Shown: piece after piece, positions 50,090 through 58,992 of the stretch | Numbering within the stretch: the stretch's first letter is position 1 | How the letters are laid out: every line of letters starts with the position of its first letter | Source of the DNA: UBA11740 sp049273695 | GTDB taxonomy: Bacteria > Acidobacteriota > Blastocatellia > Pyrinomonadales > Pyrinomonadaceae | DNA: 64,000 nucleotides | Reading direction: 5' to 3' | NCBI GenBank assembly: GCA_049273695.1 | Contig: JBASRE010000008.1 | Location: forward strand, 15,507 to 79,506 | Program-made: the position numbers and the translations under genes | Notes under the pieces: model-generated | The model's database searches: none | What the model saw: the letters and a program-made list of their open reading frames with translations, nothing else | What the model was told of the DNA's origin: nothing

Positions 50090-52522
50090 ATGGAAGAATA
50101 TTCGGACCGAACCCCCGCTGATATCGCGCGCTACCCGATGGTGCCGATTCGCGACGTCGTAATTTTCCCCTTCACCAAAGTCGCATTCAAAATTGGCCGA
50201 CCCGGCTCGGTGCGTGCGCTGGAAATGGCGCTCGCGTCGGACCGCACCATCTTTCTTTCGACTCAGCACGACGCAACGGTCGATGAACCGTCGCCTGAAC
50301 AGATTTATCGAGTCGGAACGATCGCGCGGATTCTGCAGTCGCAAAAGCAGGAGAACGGTCAAATCAAAGTCGTCGTCGAAGGCCGCGAACGCGCCACCAC
50401 GATTCGCGTCGAGAACAATGACGGTGCGTTCACTGCGCTCGTCCGTCGCGCGCCCGTAGTCAGTGAAGAAGGCGTGCGGACCGACGCTCTCGTGCAAAAG
50501 GTCGCGCAACTAATTGAACAGCATCTGCGGCTCGCCCCGGACATTCAGCCTGACGCGCTGCAAACCGCGATGCGCAACGCCGATGCTTCGCACATGGCCG
50601 ACGCGCTGGCTTCGCAACTGCGAATCTCAGTTGAAGACAAACAGGGACTGTTGGAGCTTTTCTCGACGCACGCGCGGCTGGCGCGTTTAATTGAGATTCT
50701 GGAAATGGAGCTCGAAAAACGGCAGCTCGACCGCACGATCCAGACGCGGGTAAAGCGTCAGATGGAGAAGGCGCAGAAAGAGTACTACCTCAACGAGCAA
50801 ATCAAAGCGATTCACAAAGAACTGGGTCGCAAGGATGAGCGCGCTGAGCTCGACGAGCTAAAGAAGAAGATCGAAGAAGCCGGCATGACCGAGGAAGCGA
50901 AAGAGAAAGCGCTTCAGGAATTGCACCGGCTCGAAGCGATGCCGCCGATGTCCGCTGAAGGCACCGTGTCGCGGACATATATCGACTGGCTTGTGAGCGT
51001 GCCCTGGAAACAAAAGTCGAAAGAGATTAAGGATCTCAGCAAGGCCGAAGAGGTGCTGAACGAAGATCATTACGGCCTCGAAAAGATTAAGGATCGAATT
51101 CTCGAATACCTGGCCGTGCGGCAGTTGGTAAAGAATCCAAAGGGTTCAATTCTCTGCTTCGTCGGACCTCCGGGCGTTGGCAAAACTAGTCTCGGAAAAT
51201 CAATCGCCCGCGCGACCGGTCGCAAATTCGTGCGACTGAGCCTCGGTGGTGTGCGGGATGAAGCTGAAATCCGCGGTCATCGTCGCACCTACATCGGCGC
51301 TTTGCCCGGCCAAATCATTCAGATGATGAAGAAAGCCGGGGCAGTAAATCCCGTTTTGCTGCTTGATGAAGTGGACAAGCTCGGCACGGATTTTCGCGGC
51401 GACCCGAGCGCGGCCCTCCTCGAAGTGCTCGATCCGGAACAGAACCATATGTTCCAGGATCACTATCTCGACGTTGAGTACGATCTTTCAAAGGTCTTCT
51501 TCATCGCCACCGCGAACGTTCTGCACACGATACCGCCGGCGCTTCAGGATCGTTTGGAAGTGCTGCGGCTGTCTGGCTACACAGAGCGCGAGAAACTCGA
51601 AATCGCGAAGCGACACCTGGTGCCGAAACAGGCCGAGGGGAACGGCCTGCGGACTGAACAATTCGAGTTTTCCGACGACGGCATCCTGGAGATTATTCGT
51701 CACTACACGCGCGAAGCCGGCGTGCGCAACCTCGAGCGCGAAATTGGATCGTGTTGCCGCAAGGTCGCCCGCAAATTTGTCGCGGAAACTGTCTCGGCGG
51801 ATTTCAAACATGAAATCGGACCCGATCAAGTCCGCGACATGCTCGGTCCGATCAAATTCCGTCAACAGGGTGTCGCGGCTGAAAGCGAGATTGGGCTCGC
51901 CACCGGATTGGCGTGGACAGAAGTCGGCGGCGAGGTGCTGCAAATTGAAGCGACTTTGGTCAAAGGCCGTGGCACGGTGACGCTGACCGGCAAACTTGGC
52001 GAAGTCATGCAGGAGTCAGCGCAGGCTGCGCTCACGTGCATTAAGTCGCGCGCGGAACGCCTCGGCGTGAGTTTGGATTTCATTCGCAAGCGCGACCTGC
52101 ACATTCATGTTCCGGAAGGCGCGATTCCGAAGGACGGCCCGTCAGCCGGCATCACCATGGCTGTGGCGATGTGTTCCGCGCTGATGCGCGTGCCGGTCAA
52201 CAAGAACGTTGCCATGACTGGCGAGATCACTTTGCGTGGCCGGATCCTGCCGATTGGCGGCGTGAAAGAGAAGCTGCTGGCAGCGCACCGGTTCGGCATC
52301 GATACCATCATCCTGCCAAAGGACAACGAAAAAGATTTGCCCGAGGTGCCGGAGGAAATCCGCAGCGCATTGACGATAAATCTGGTCGAAACGATCGATG
52401 AAGTCATTGCGCTCGCCCTCCAGGAGCAGGCGAGTCCAGTTGAAATCGGCGACGAAGCTAAGACTCCGCCGATCTGGACGACTGAGCCACCGCCCAGCCT
52501 GCAGACACCTGCGGAGCAATAG
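50090..52522 (+). CDS. lon: ATP-dependent protease Lon
   Basis: 810 residues, normal length. Lon N-terminal substrate domain (about 14-210; YPMVPIRDVVIFP), a coiled-coil stretch (MEKAQKEYYLNEQIKAIHKELG), AAA+ ATPase with Walker A GPPGVGKTSLGK and Walker B VLLLDEVDK, and the C-terminal Ser-Lys protease with PKDGPSAG. S685 and K728 (in GGVKEK) are the dyad, 43 residues apart as in E. coli. Cytoplasmic quality control. The acidic C-terminal tail is about 25 residues beyond the usual end. ATG 50090 has no strong ribosome-binding site. Next gene follows after 95 bp. Confidence 0.97.
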   Translation: MEEYSDRTPADIARYPMVPIRDVVIFPFTKVAFKIGRPGSVRALEMALASDRTIFLSTQHDATVDEPSPEQIYRVGTIARILQSQKQENGQIKVVVEGRERATTIRVENNDGAFTALVRRAPVVSEEGVRTDALVQKVAQLIEQHLRLAPDIQPDALQTAMRNADASHMADALASQLRISVEDKQGLLELFSTHARLARLIEILEMELEKRQLDRTIQTRVKRQMEKAQKEYYLNEQIKAIHKELGRKDERAELDELKKKIEEAGMTEEAKEKALQELHRLEAMPPMSAEGTVSRTYIDWLVSVPWKQKSKEIKDLSKAEEVLNEDHYGLEKIKDRILEYLAVRQLVKNPKGSILCFVGPPGVGKTSLGKSIARATGRKFVRLSLGGVRDEAEIRGHRRTYIGALPGQIIQMMKKAGAVNPVLLLDEVDKLGTDFRGDPSAALLEVLDPEQNHMFQDHYLDVEYDLSKVFFIATANVLHTIPPALQDRLEVLRLSGYTEREKLEIAKRHLVPKQAEGNGLRTEQFEFSDDGILEIIRHYTREAGVRNLEREIGSCCRKVARKFVAETVSADFKHEIGPDQVRDMLGPIKFRQQGVAAESEIGLATGLAWTEVGGEVLQIEATLVKGRGTVTLTGKLGEVMQESAQAALTCIKSRAERLGVSLDFIRKRDLHIHVPEGAIPKDGPSAGITMAVAMCSALMRVPVNKNVAMTGEITLRGRILPIGGVKEKLLAAHRFGIDTIILPKDNEKDLPEVPEEIRSALTINLVETIDEVIALALQEQASPVEIGDEAKTPPIWTTEPPPSLQTPAEQ

Positions 52523-52617
52523 GTTTTTCAATTCAATCAACGTTGCTGCCGATCGTTGAGGCGAAGTCCGCCTTTAATCACAGCATAACTATCAACCCTC
52601 AAAACAGGAGCATAACT

Positions 52618-53067
52618 ATGGGTAAACACGAAGACGCAGATCTGATTCTGAAACTTTACGACCTCCGGCGGGAGTCCGTCATGCGCGAAGCGCGCAACTG
52701 GATCTTCACTTTTAACCCCACGAGCGTCCAGGACGTCACGGAGGTAATGATTGGCGAACACAGCGGCCACTTCCGCATGGTCATTTCTTATTGGGACATG
52801 GCCTGCGCGATGGTAACCAACGGCGCGATTGACGAGGAACTGTTCAACCAAACCAACGGCGAGCATATTTTCGTTTACATGAAAATCCAGCCGGTCCTCG
52901 AAGGCCTCCGGGCAATGTTCGACAACCAGGAGTTTCTGAAGAACCTGGAAACGGTCGTCAAACGCATCCCCGACATCGAAACGAAGCTGCCGGCGATGCG
53001 CGAGCGGATGGCCAAATTCGCCGCGATGCGCGCCGAGCAGGTGAAAGCGCAAGGCGCGACTGCGTAA
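52618..53067 (+). CDS. Conserved-looking protein of unknown function
   Basis: 149 residues from ATG 52618 with AGGAG 8 nt upstream. No signal peptide and no membrane segment. Starts DADLILKLYDLRRESVMREARNW, which looks like a compact helical family; a central EHSGHFRMVISYWDMACAMVTNGAIDEELF is followed by a helical C-terminus (LPAMRERMAKFAAMRAEQV). It has no catalytic motif and no cysteine pairs that would suggest a metal site. Function unknown. It sits between lon and engB on the same strand with a good ribosome-binding site, so it is a real gene. Confidence 0.75.
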   Translation: MGKHEDADLILKLYDLRRESVMREARNWIFTFNPTSVQDVTEVMIGEHSGHFRMVISYWDMACAMVTNGAIDEELFNQTNGEHIFVYMKIQPVLEGLRAMFDNQEFLKNLETVVKRIPDIETKLPAMRERMAKFAAMRAEQVKAQGATA

Positions 53068-53092
53068 CCACACCGCTGTGGCAAGACTTTGA

Positions 53093-53671
53093 ATGCGAAT
53101 CACCAGCGCGACGTTTGAAAAGAGCGCATTCAAGGAGCCCGACTGGCCGCGCGATAAAAAGCCTGAGATCGCCTTCCTCGGACGCTCGAACGTGGGAAAG
53201 TCGAGCTTAATGAATTCCCTGCTCGGCGTCCGAGGCCTGGCGCGCACCTCTTCAACACCTGGTCGCACCCAGGCGGTGAACTTCTTCTTGATAAATGAGA
53301 AGTTTCGGTTCGTGGATCTTCCCGGCTACGGTTACGCTCGTGCGCCGAAGAGCGTGAAAGAGCAATGGAACGCGGCCGCGACTGATTACCTGGCGCAACG
53401 CGAACAGCTGGTTCTTTCGGTGCACCTGATTGACGCGAGGCACGAGCCGACTGCACACGATTTACAACTCGACGAATGGCTTAAGCATCACGGGAAGCCG
53501 CACGTAATCGTTGCCACGAAATCCGATAAGTTGTCTAACAATGAACTTACGCGAACCCTGCGCCGGGCTAAGGAAATTTTGGGGACGCCTGAGGTCCTGA
53601 CTTACTCGAGCGTGACGGGCCGCGGCCGTGACGAGATCTGGCGCGCGATCGACAACGCTCTGAAACGCTGA
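53093..53671 (+). CDS. engB: Ribosome biogenesis GTP-binding protein EngB/YsxC
   Basis: 192 residues. TrmE-Era-EngA-EngB family GTPase: G1 FLGRSNVGKSSLMN (about 28-41), G2 region TSSTPGRTQAVNFF, G3 FVDLPGYGYA, G4 ATKSDKL, and a G5-like SSVTGRG near the C-terminus. Cytoplasmic; needed for assembly of the large ribosomal subunit. ATG 53093 begins with MRITSATFEKSAFKEPDWP, the common start for this family. Next to lon in many bacteria, as here (one small gene between). Confidence 0.93.
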   Translation: MRITSATFEKSAFKEPDWPRDKKPEIAFLGRSNVGKSSLMNSLLGVRGLARTSSTPGRTQAVNFFLINEKFRFVDLPGYGYARAPKSVKEQWNAAATDYLAQREQLVLSVHLIDARHEPTAHDLQLDEWLKHHGKPHVIVATKSDKLSNNELTRTLRRAKEILGTPEVLTYSSVTGRGRDEIWRAIDNALKR

Positions 53672-54014
53672 CCGGTTCTGCCGGACCTGTCCACGGTTTT
53701 GTCATACTCAGCACTTGCGATTTTTGAGCTTTTGTTTAGAATAGGATTTCCAAACTGAATCAGGCTCACAAGAAACTCTGAGGTTCTGATCTGAGACCAC
53801 GCGGATCCTGCCAGCGGCATCCAAATCACGATTAATTAACCAATCCTGGATTCCGAGGCAGCAGTTGGCATAAACCGTTTTTGCGGTGGAGGCCCCCACT
53901 TGAGCTTCCCCGAACGCGCTTTCCCTTTTTGACCGGCATCGCTCAAATCAATTGACAGCATGCTGAAATCTCAAACCACCTGGTAGCCCCGCGGCTGCCG
54001 ACGAAAGAACTGAT
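53672..54014. other. 343-bp stretch upstream of rho without a recognised gene
   Basis: Expected to hold the rho leader. No palindromic repeat, terminator or clear promoter was recognised; minus-strand open frames here are unsupported. Confidence 0.45.
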
Positions 54015-55373
54015 ATGGCAAATAGAAGAAGATCCACTACGAATGGCGGCGACAACGGCGGCGGTGTCGCTACCGTTGACGCAGGCGAAGAGTACGTGCC
54101 GAGTAAAGACGGCCATCCGGATGTTTTTAATCTGTCTGAGCTGAAGGAGATGTCCATCTCGAAGCTGACCCAGGTCGCCAAGGGCATGGACGTTCCCGGC
54201 GCTACCGGCATGCGCAAGCAGGAGCTGATTTTCAAAGTCCTGGCCGCGCAGACCGAGAAGAGCGGCTTGATCTTTTCGGAAGGCGTGCTGGAAACACTTC
54301 CCGACGGGTTCGGGTTCCTGCGGGCACCGGAATACAACTATCTGCCGGGGCCGGATGATATCTACGTTTCGCCTTCGCAAATTCGCAAGTTCGATCTGCG
54401 CACCGGCGACACCATCAGCGGTCAGATTCGTCCGCCAAAGGAAGGCGAACGCTACTTCGCGCTGATCAAAGTTGAAGCCATTAACTTTGAATCGCCTGAC
54501 ATGGCGCGCGAAAAAGTCTTCTTCGACAACCTGACGCCGCTTTATCCGGACGAAATGCTGAAAATGGAGGTCGCTCCGGACAACCTGTCGGCACGCGTCA
54601 TCGATCTAGTGACGCCGATCGGCAAAGGCCAGCGTGCCCTCGTCGTTTCCCCGCCCCGCACCGGTAAAACGATGCTGCTGCAAACGATCGCGAACTCGAT
54701 CGCGCAGAACCATCCGGAAGTTACTCTGATCGTATTGCTGATTGACGAGCGACCGGAAGAAGTCACTGACATGCAGCGCTCAGTTCAGGGCGAAGTCATC
54801 TCCTCAACCTTTGATGAACCGCCGACGCGCCACGTTCAGGTTGCCGACATGGTGATCGAGAAAGCCAAGCGCCTGGTCGAGCACAAGCGCGACGTCGTCA
54901 TCCTGCTCGACTCAATCACGCGTCTGGCCCGCGCACACAACGCGGTGGTCCCGCCCAGCGGCAAGATCCTCTCCGGTGGTATCGACTCGAACGCTTTGCA
55001 GCGTCCCAAGCGGTTCTTCGGCGCGGCCCGTAACATTGAAGAAGGCGGCTCGCTGACGATCATTGCGACGGCGCTTATCGATACCGGTTCGCGCATGGAC
55101 GACGTCATCTTTGAAGAGTTCAAGGGTACCGGCAACTCCGAAATTCATCTCGACCGTCGCCTGAGCGACAAGCGTCTGTTCCCGGCCATCGATCTGCAGC
55201 GTTCCGGCACGCGCAAGGAAGAGCTGCTAATCCCGAAGGAAGATCTGGCTCGTATCTGGGTCATGCGTCGCGTGCTGAATCCCCTGTCGCCGACCGAGCA
55301 GATGGAAGTCGTGCTCGAGCGCATCGAAAAGACCAAGAGCAACGCAGAGTTTCTGGCTTCAATGCAACAGTAA
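54015..55373 (+). CDS. rho: Transcription termination factor Rho
   Basis: 452 residues. A disordered basic/Gly-rich N-terminus (about 1-40), Rho N-terminal helix bundle (FNLSELKEMSISKLTQVAKGMD), cold-shock-like RNA-binding domain (EGVLETLPDGFGFLRAPEYNYLPGPDDIYVSPSQIRKF), and RecA-like ATPase with Walker A SPPRTGKTMLL, Walker B VVILLDSITRLARAHN, Q-loop LSGGIDSNAL and R-loop TGNSEIHLDRRL. Hexameric helicase that terminates transcription. Directly followed by an inverted repeat, then glgA. Confidence 0.97.
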   Translation: MANRRRSTTNGGDNGGGVATVDAGEEYVPSKDGHPDVFNLSELKEMSISKLTQVAKGMDVPGATGMRKQELIFKVLAAQTEKSGLIFSEGVLETLPDGFGFLRAPEYNYLPGPDDIYVSPSQIRKFDLRTGDTISGQIRPPKEGERYFALIKVEAINFESPDMAREKVFFDNLTPLYPDEMLKMEVAPDNLSARVIDLVTPIGKGQRALVVSPPRTGKTMLLQTIANSIAQNHPEVTLIVLLIDERPEEVTDMQRSVQGEVISSTFDEPPTRHVQVADMVIEKAKRLVEHKRDVVILLDSITRLARAHNAVVPPSGKILSGGIDSNALQRPKRFFGAARNIEEGGSLTIIATALIDTGSRMDDVIFEEFKGTGNSEIHLDRRLSDKRLFPAIDLQRSGTRKEELLIPKEDLARIWVMRRVLNPLSPTEQMEVVLERIEKTKSNAEFLASMQQ

Positions 55374-55375
55374 AC

Positions 55376-55455
55376 GCAAGGATGAAGGCGGAAGGATGAA
55401 GAAGTTTTTCAATCGATCAGCTTTTCATCCTTCATCTTTCTAACTTCATCCTTGC
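55376..55455. repeat. Inverted repeat, GAAGGAT-type units, between rho and glgA
   Basis: Left arm (55376-55404, GCAAGGATGAAGGCGGAAGG...) and right arm (55421-55455, ending ACTTCATCCTTGC) are reverse complements with several mismatches. Each arm is built from tandem ATGAAGG-like units. It starts three bases after the rho stop codon, and the right arm ends only 4 bp before glgA. Confidence 0.75.
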
Positions 55456-55459
55456 TTTC

Positions 55460-56878
55460 ATGCGCGTAGCAATCCTTTCATCCGAAGCGCTTCCTTTCGC
55501 CAAGACCGGCGGCCTGGCCGACGTCTCCGGATCTCTAACCAAAGCGCTTCACGCCGAAGCTGTTGATTCACTTCTGATTCTGCCGCTGTACGATCAGGTC
55601 GATCGAGACCTGCTCACCGGAACGTACACTGAAGACCTCGAAGTGAATTGGCGCGGTCGCCAGCCGCGCGTTCCGGTGCGAATCAGCGGTGCGCTGGGCG
55701 CGCCGACTTACTTCATTGAGTCGCCGCACTATTTCTCGCGCAAATCGATTTACGGCGACACAGACGATTTTGAGCGGTTCGCTTTCTACTGTCGCGCGGC
55801 GATCGCTCTGCTCCAAAGAATCGGCGACAGACCCGACATCGTTCATCTGAATGATTGGCCCTGCGGATTTGCGTCCGTAGAATTGCGCGCGCGCCGGCGG
55901 CACGAACCGTTCTTCGTAGACACACGGGTTCTTTTCTCGATTCACAACCTCGCATACCAGGGTGCGTTCGATCCCGAGAATCTTTGGTGGATGGATTTCG
56001 CCGCTTATCGTGACGCCTTCATGCTGGATGGCGCAGCGGCGGCTCTGAAAGCCGGCATCGTCGCGGCGGACGCGTTGTCAACCGTCAGCCCGACCTACGC
56101 GCGTGAGATTCAGACGCCCGATCAGGGCTACGGTTTGGATTGGCTGATGCGCGCGCGCAGCGACCGGCTCGCCGGAATCACCAATGGCGTGGACTACGAC
56201 GTCTGGAATCCTGAGACAGATCCACATATCGCGAAAAACTTTTCGGCTGACGATCTTTCGGGTAAACGCGAATGCAAATTGGATTTGCTTCGTCGCTTCA
56301 AACTGCCCGCGGAACCCGATCGGCCGATCATCGCAATCATCTCGCGGCTCGTGGGTCAAAAAGGCTATGACCTGATTCGTCAGGCCGCAGGCGCCATCAT
56401 CGATACCGGCGCTTTCTTCATCGCGCTCGGCGCGGGCGCCCGCGAGTACGAGGACTTTTTGCAGAGCTGGCATGATGCCGCGCCGCATCGTGTCGGCGTT
56501 TATAAAGGTTACGCCGGAGAACCCCTGGCGCATCAAATCGAAGCCGGCGCCGACATGTTCCTGATGCCGTCGCTGTATGAACCTTGCGGGCTGAATCAAA
56601 TGTACAGCATGCGTTACGGCACGGTTCCCATCGTGCGGGCGACGGGCGGACTGGACGATACGGTTCAGAGTTTCGATGCAAACAACGGCACAGGGAATGG
56701 TTTCAAGTTTGGTCCGTACAACGCGGCGGCCATGCTTGAAAAAATTCGCGAAGGGCTTTACTTTTATAACAACTCGGAAGCGTGGGCGAAGATTCAGCGC
56801 AATGGAATGGTCGCAGACAATTCCTGGTCGGCCGCAGCCAAGAAATACATTCAGTTTTACGAATCGATGCTCGAGTGA
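55460..56878 (+). CDS. glgA: Glycogen synthase (ADP-glucose, GT5)
   Basis: 472 residues. GT-B fold: N-terminal ADP-glucose-binding KTGGLADVSG (K15-V22), HNLAYQGAF, and in the C-terminal half ITNGVDYDVWNP, ISRLVGQKGYDL and the E-x7-E acceptor motif PSLYEPCGLNQMYSMRYGTVPIVRATGGL. Cytoplasmic; extends alpha-1,4-glucan. No other glg gene is nearby, so glycogen synthesis genes must be elsewhere. The region before the ATG is the right arm of an inverted repeat, and no ribosome-binding site is visible. Confidence 0.95.
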   Translation: MRVAILSSEALPFAKTGGLADVSGSLTKALHAEAVDSLLILPLYDQVDRDLLTGTYTEDLEVNWRGRQPRVPVRISGALGAPTYFIESPHYFSRKSIYGDTDDFERFAFYCRAAIALLQRIGDRPDIVHLNDWPCGFASVELRARRRHEPFFVDTRVLFSIHNLAYQGAFDPENLWWMDFAAYRDAFMLDGAAAALKAGIVAADALSTVSPTYAREIQTPDQGYGLDWLMRARSDRLAGITNGVDYDVWNPETDPHIAKNFSADDLSGKRECKLDLLRRFKLPAEPDRPIIAIISRLVGQKGYDLIRQAAGAIIDTGAFFIALGAGAREYEDFLQSWHDAAPHRVGVYKGYAGEPLAHQIEAGADMFLMPSLYEPCGLNQMYSMRYGTVPIVRATGGLDDTVQSFDANNGTGNGFKFGPYNAAAMLEKIREGLYFYNNSEAWAKIQRNGMVADNSWSAAAKKYIQFYESMLE

Positions 56879-56935
56879 AGCGGCAACCGCACCGATTCGA
56901 CCGAACCAAGAGATAGTATTCAAGGAGCTTAAGTA

Positions 56936-57280
56936 ATGAGTGACAACGTAAGAGAAGTTAGTGATAGCAGTTTTGAAGCAGACGTTTTAAAGCATGGGCA
57001 GCCGGTACTGGTCGATTTCTGGGCGGCCTGGTGCGCGCCGTGCCGCATGCTCGCACCGACCGTCGAAGCCGTCGCCGACAAGTACGCGTCGACCGCGCGC
57101 GTGGTGAAGCTGAACGTGGACGACAACCCGTCGGTTTCGCAGCGTTACGGCATCAAGGGCATTCCGACTCTGATTCTTTTTAAGAACGGCCGCGAAGAAG
57201 AGCGTGTGGTCGGGGCAACTTCCGAAGGCGCCATCTCGCGCATGCTGGACAAGCACATCAGCACCGCTGCCACGGCTTAA
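56936..57280 (+). CDS. trxA: Thioredoxin
   Basis: 114 residues from ATG 56936 with AAGGAG 9 nt upstream. Thioredoxin fold with VLVDFWAAWCAPCRMLAPTVE: the active site C33-A-P-C36 has alanine instead of the usual glycine (WCGPC). The cis-proline GIPTLILFKNG is present. Cytoplasmic thiol-disulfide reductase. The Ala substitution is found in some thioredoxins and may shift the redox potential. Followed by a strong terminator. Confidence 0.93.
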   Translation: MSDNVREVSDSSFEADVLKHGQPVLVDFWAAWCAPCRMLAPTVEAVADKYASTARVVKLNVDDNPSVSQRYGIKGIPTLILFKNGREEERVVGATSEGAISRMLDKHISTAATA

Positions 57281-57293
57281 GTTTTTAGGATTT

Positions 57294-57337
57294 CAGGCGC
57301 GGCTATCTTTGTTTGTGAGAACAGCCGCGCCTGTTTT
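57294..57337 (+). terminator. Intrinsic terminator after trxA
   Basis: A perfect 11-bp GC-rich stem, CAGGCGCGGCT (57294-57304) with AGCCGCGCCTG (57323-57333), followed by TTTTGTG; loop of 18 nt. Confidence 0.9.
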
Positions 57338-57349
57338 GTGTCTAACTAA

Positions 57350-57418
57350 GTCCAATGTCCAAAGTCTAAAGTCCAAAGTCAGTGACTTTATAGGGACCTT
57401 GGACTTTGGACTTTGGAC
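57350..57418. repeat. Inverted heptamer repeat, unit TCCAAAG
   Basis: Left arm (57350-57380) is tandem TCCAAAG/TCTAAAG units. Right arm (57395-57418, GACCTTGGACTTTGGACTTT...) is their complement. Located between the trxA terminator and purA; the right arm ends 16 bp before the purA ATG. The same unit reappears at 58747-58834 after purA, so purA is bracketed. Confidence 0.85.
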
Positions 57419-57434
57419 GTTCGACTGTTTTTAT

Positions 57435-58745
57435 ATGGTAATCGCAGTCATCGGCGCCCAGTGGGGTGATGAAGGCAAAGGCAAGATCGTCGATCTGCTG
57501 GCCGAGCGCTTCGACATTGTGGTGCGCTTCCAGGGCGGTCACAACGCCGGCCACTCAGTGCAGGTCGGCAACCAGTCGTTCGTCCTTCATCTTTTGCCGT
57601 CCGGCATCGTGCACGAAGGCAAGACCTGCGTTTTGGGCAACGGCATGGTGATCGATCCGAAAGCTTTTTTCGAAGAAGCGGACCGCCTGGCCGCCCAGGG
57701 CATCCACATTACGCCCGAGCGAGTGAAAGTTAGTTCACGCGCGCACTTGATTCTCCCTTACCATCGCGCTCTGGATCACACGAGCGAGGAACGTTTGGGT
57801 AACGAGAAGGTCGGCACAACGCTGCGCGGCATCGGCCCGGCGTACGAGGACAAAGCCGGCCGGCGCGGCATTCGTGTCGCCGATGCGCTTGTTCCGGAAG
57901 TTCTTCGTTCCCGGATCGAGCGCAATCTGGAAGACGCCAACCGAATTATCGAAGCCTACGGCGGCGATCCGCTGGATGCCGACACGATCATCATGGAGAC
58001 GTCTTTTCTCGTTGAGCGTCTCGCGCCATTTATCGCCGACACATCTCATTTCCTGAATCAGGCAGCAGCCTCGCGGCGCACGATTTTGTTGGAAGGCGCC
58101 CAGGCGACGCTGCTCGACGTCGATCACGGCACTTATCCGTTCGTTACTTCATCGAGCACCACCGTCGGCGGCGCATGCGTCGGCACAGGTCTCGCTCCGA
58201 AACACATCACCGGCGTGCTCGGCATCGTGCGTACATACACGACGCGCGTCGGCGAAGGACCGTTTCCGACCGAGATGCTTGAGGGCGAAGAAGAACTCGG
58301 CCAATTGATTCGCGAACGTGGGCATGAATACGGCGCATCGACGGGACGCCCGCGCCGCTGTGGTTGGTTCGACGCTTTCGCCACGCGTTATGCCGCGGAG
58401 ATCAACGGCTTCAGTTCCGTGGCCCTCACAAAGCTGGACGTGCTCGATGCTTTGGACGAAATCAAAGTCTGCGTCGGCTATGAAATGAACGGCAAAAAGG
58501 TTGATTCGCTTCCCTCTGTCTCGCACGAACTACGCCGCGTCGCGCCCGTTTACGAAACGCTGCCGGGCTGGAAGAGCCCGACTGTCGGCGTCACGGATTT
58601 GAGCGACCTTCCGCGCGCCGCACGCGAGTACGTCAACTTCCTCTCGAACCACATCGGAGTGCAGATCGGTTTAATCTCCACCGGCCCGGAACGGTCGCAG
58701 ACAATTCTCGTGAAAGAGTCGGTGTTGGCGGAATGGCTTCGCTGA
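57435..58745 (+). CDS. purA: Adenylosuccinate synthetase
   Basis: 436 residues. ATG 57435 was chosen because MVIAVIGAQWGDEGKGKIVD is the standard PurA start; the frame extends 77 codons upstream into repeats. GTP-binding G11-DEGKGK, H-containing FQGGHNAGHSVQV, RGIGPAYEDKAGRRGIRVADAL, LLEGAQATLLDVDHGTYPFVTSSST and STGRPRRCGWFD are all family signatures. Cytoplasmic; converts IMP and aspartate to adenylosuccinate. No other purine gene is adjacent. No Shine-Dalgarno sequence; the upstream repeat is right next to it. Confidence 0.96.
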   Translation: MVIAVIGAQWGDEGKGKIVDLLAERFDIVVRFQGGHNAGHSVQVGNQSFVLHLLPSGIVHEGKTCVLGNGMVIDPKAFFEEADRLAAQGIHITPERVKVSSRAHLILPYHRALDHTSEERLGNEKVGTTLRGIGPAYEDKAGRRGIRVADALVPEVLRSRIERNLEDANRIIEAYGGDPLDADTIIMETSFLVERLAPFIADTSHFLNQAAASRRTILLEGAQATLLDVDHGTYPFVTSSSTTVGGACVGTGLAPKHITGVLGIVRTYTTRVGEGPFPTEMLEGEEELGQLIRERGHEYGASTGRPRRCGWFDAFATRYAAEINGFSSVALTKLDVLDALDEIKVCVGYEMNGKKVDSLPSVSHELRRVAPVYETLPGWKSPTVGVTDLSDLPRAAREYVNFLSNHIGVQIGLISTGPERSQTILVKESVLAEWLR

Positions 58746-58746
58746 A

Positions 58747-58834
58747 TCCAAGGTCCAAGGTCCAAAGTCCAACGTCCAACGTCCGCAATTCGCCGCTGAG
58801 TTTCACTTTGGACATTGGACTTTGGACGTTGGAC
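58747..58834. repeat. Inverted heptamer repeat, unit TCCAAGG/TCCAACG
   Basis: Left arm 58747-58784 is five tandem 7-nt units of the form TCCAAxG. Right arm 58806-58834 (CTTTGGACATTGGACTTTGG...) is their complement. Spacer about 21 nt. Between purA and tRNA-Lys. Confidence 0.85.
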
Positions 58835-58856
58835 TTCTTAAACTCGTTTCCTTCGT

Positions 58857-58932
<76 letters not shown>

Positions 58933-58942
58933 CTACAAAACA

Positions 58943-58974
58943 AAAAGGGCAGCCACTGGAGCTGCCCTTTTGCT
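58943..58974 (+). terminator. Intrinsic terminator after tRNA-Lys
   Basis: AAAAGGGCAGC (58943-58953) and GCTGCCCTTTT (58961-58971) form a perfect 11-bp stem with a 7-nt loop. Symmetrical A and T ends mean it can also stop the convergent minus-strand gene at 58993. Confidence 0.9.
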
Positions 58975-58992
58975 TTGCTTCATAAACGCCTC

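Noticed and set aside
56078..56923. 281-codon minus-strand frame
   Set aside because: Antisense to glgA, whose catalytic motifs are intact; shadow frame.
57350..58834. CRISPR array at the TCCAAAG repeats
   Set aside because: Units are 7 nt with no unique spacers, and the arms are inverted; no cas genes are nearby.
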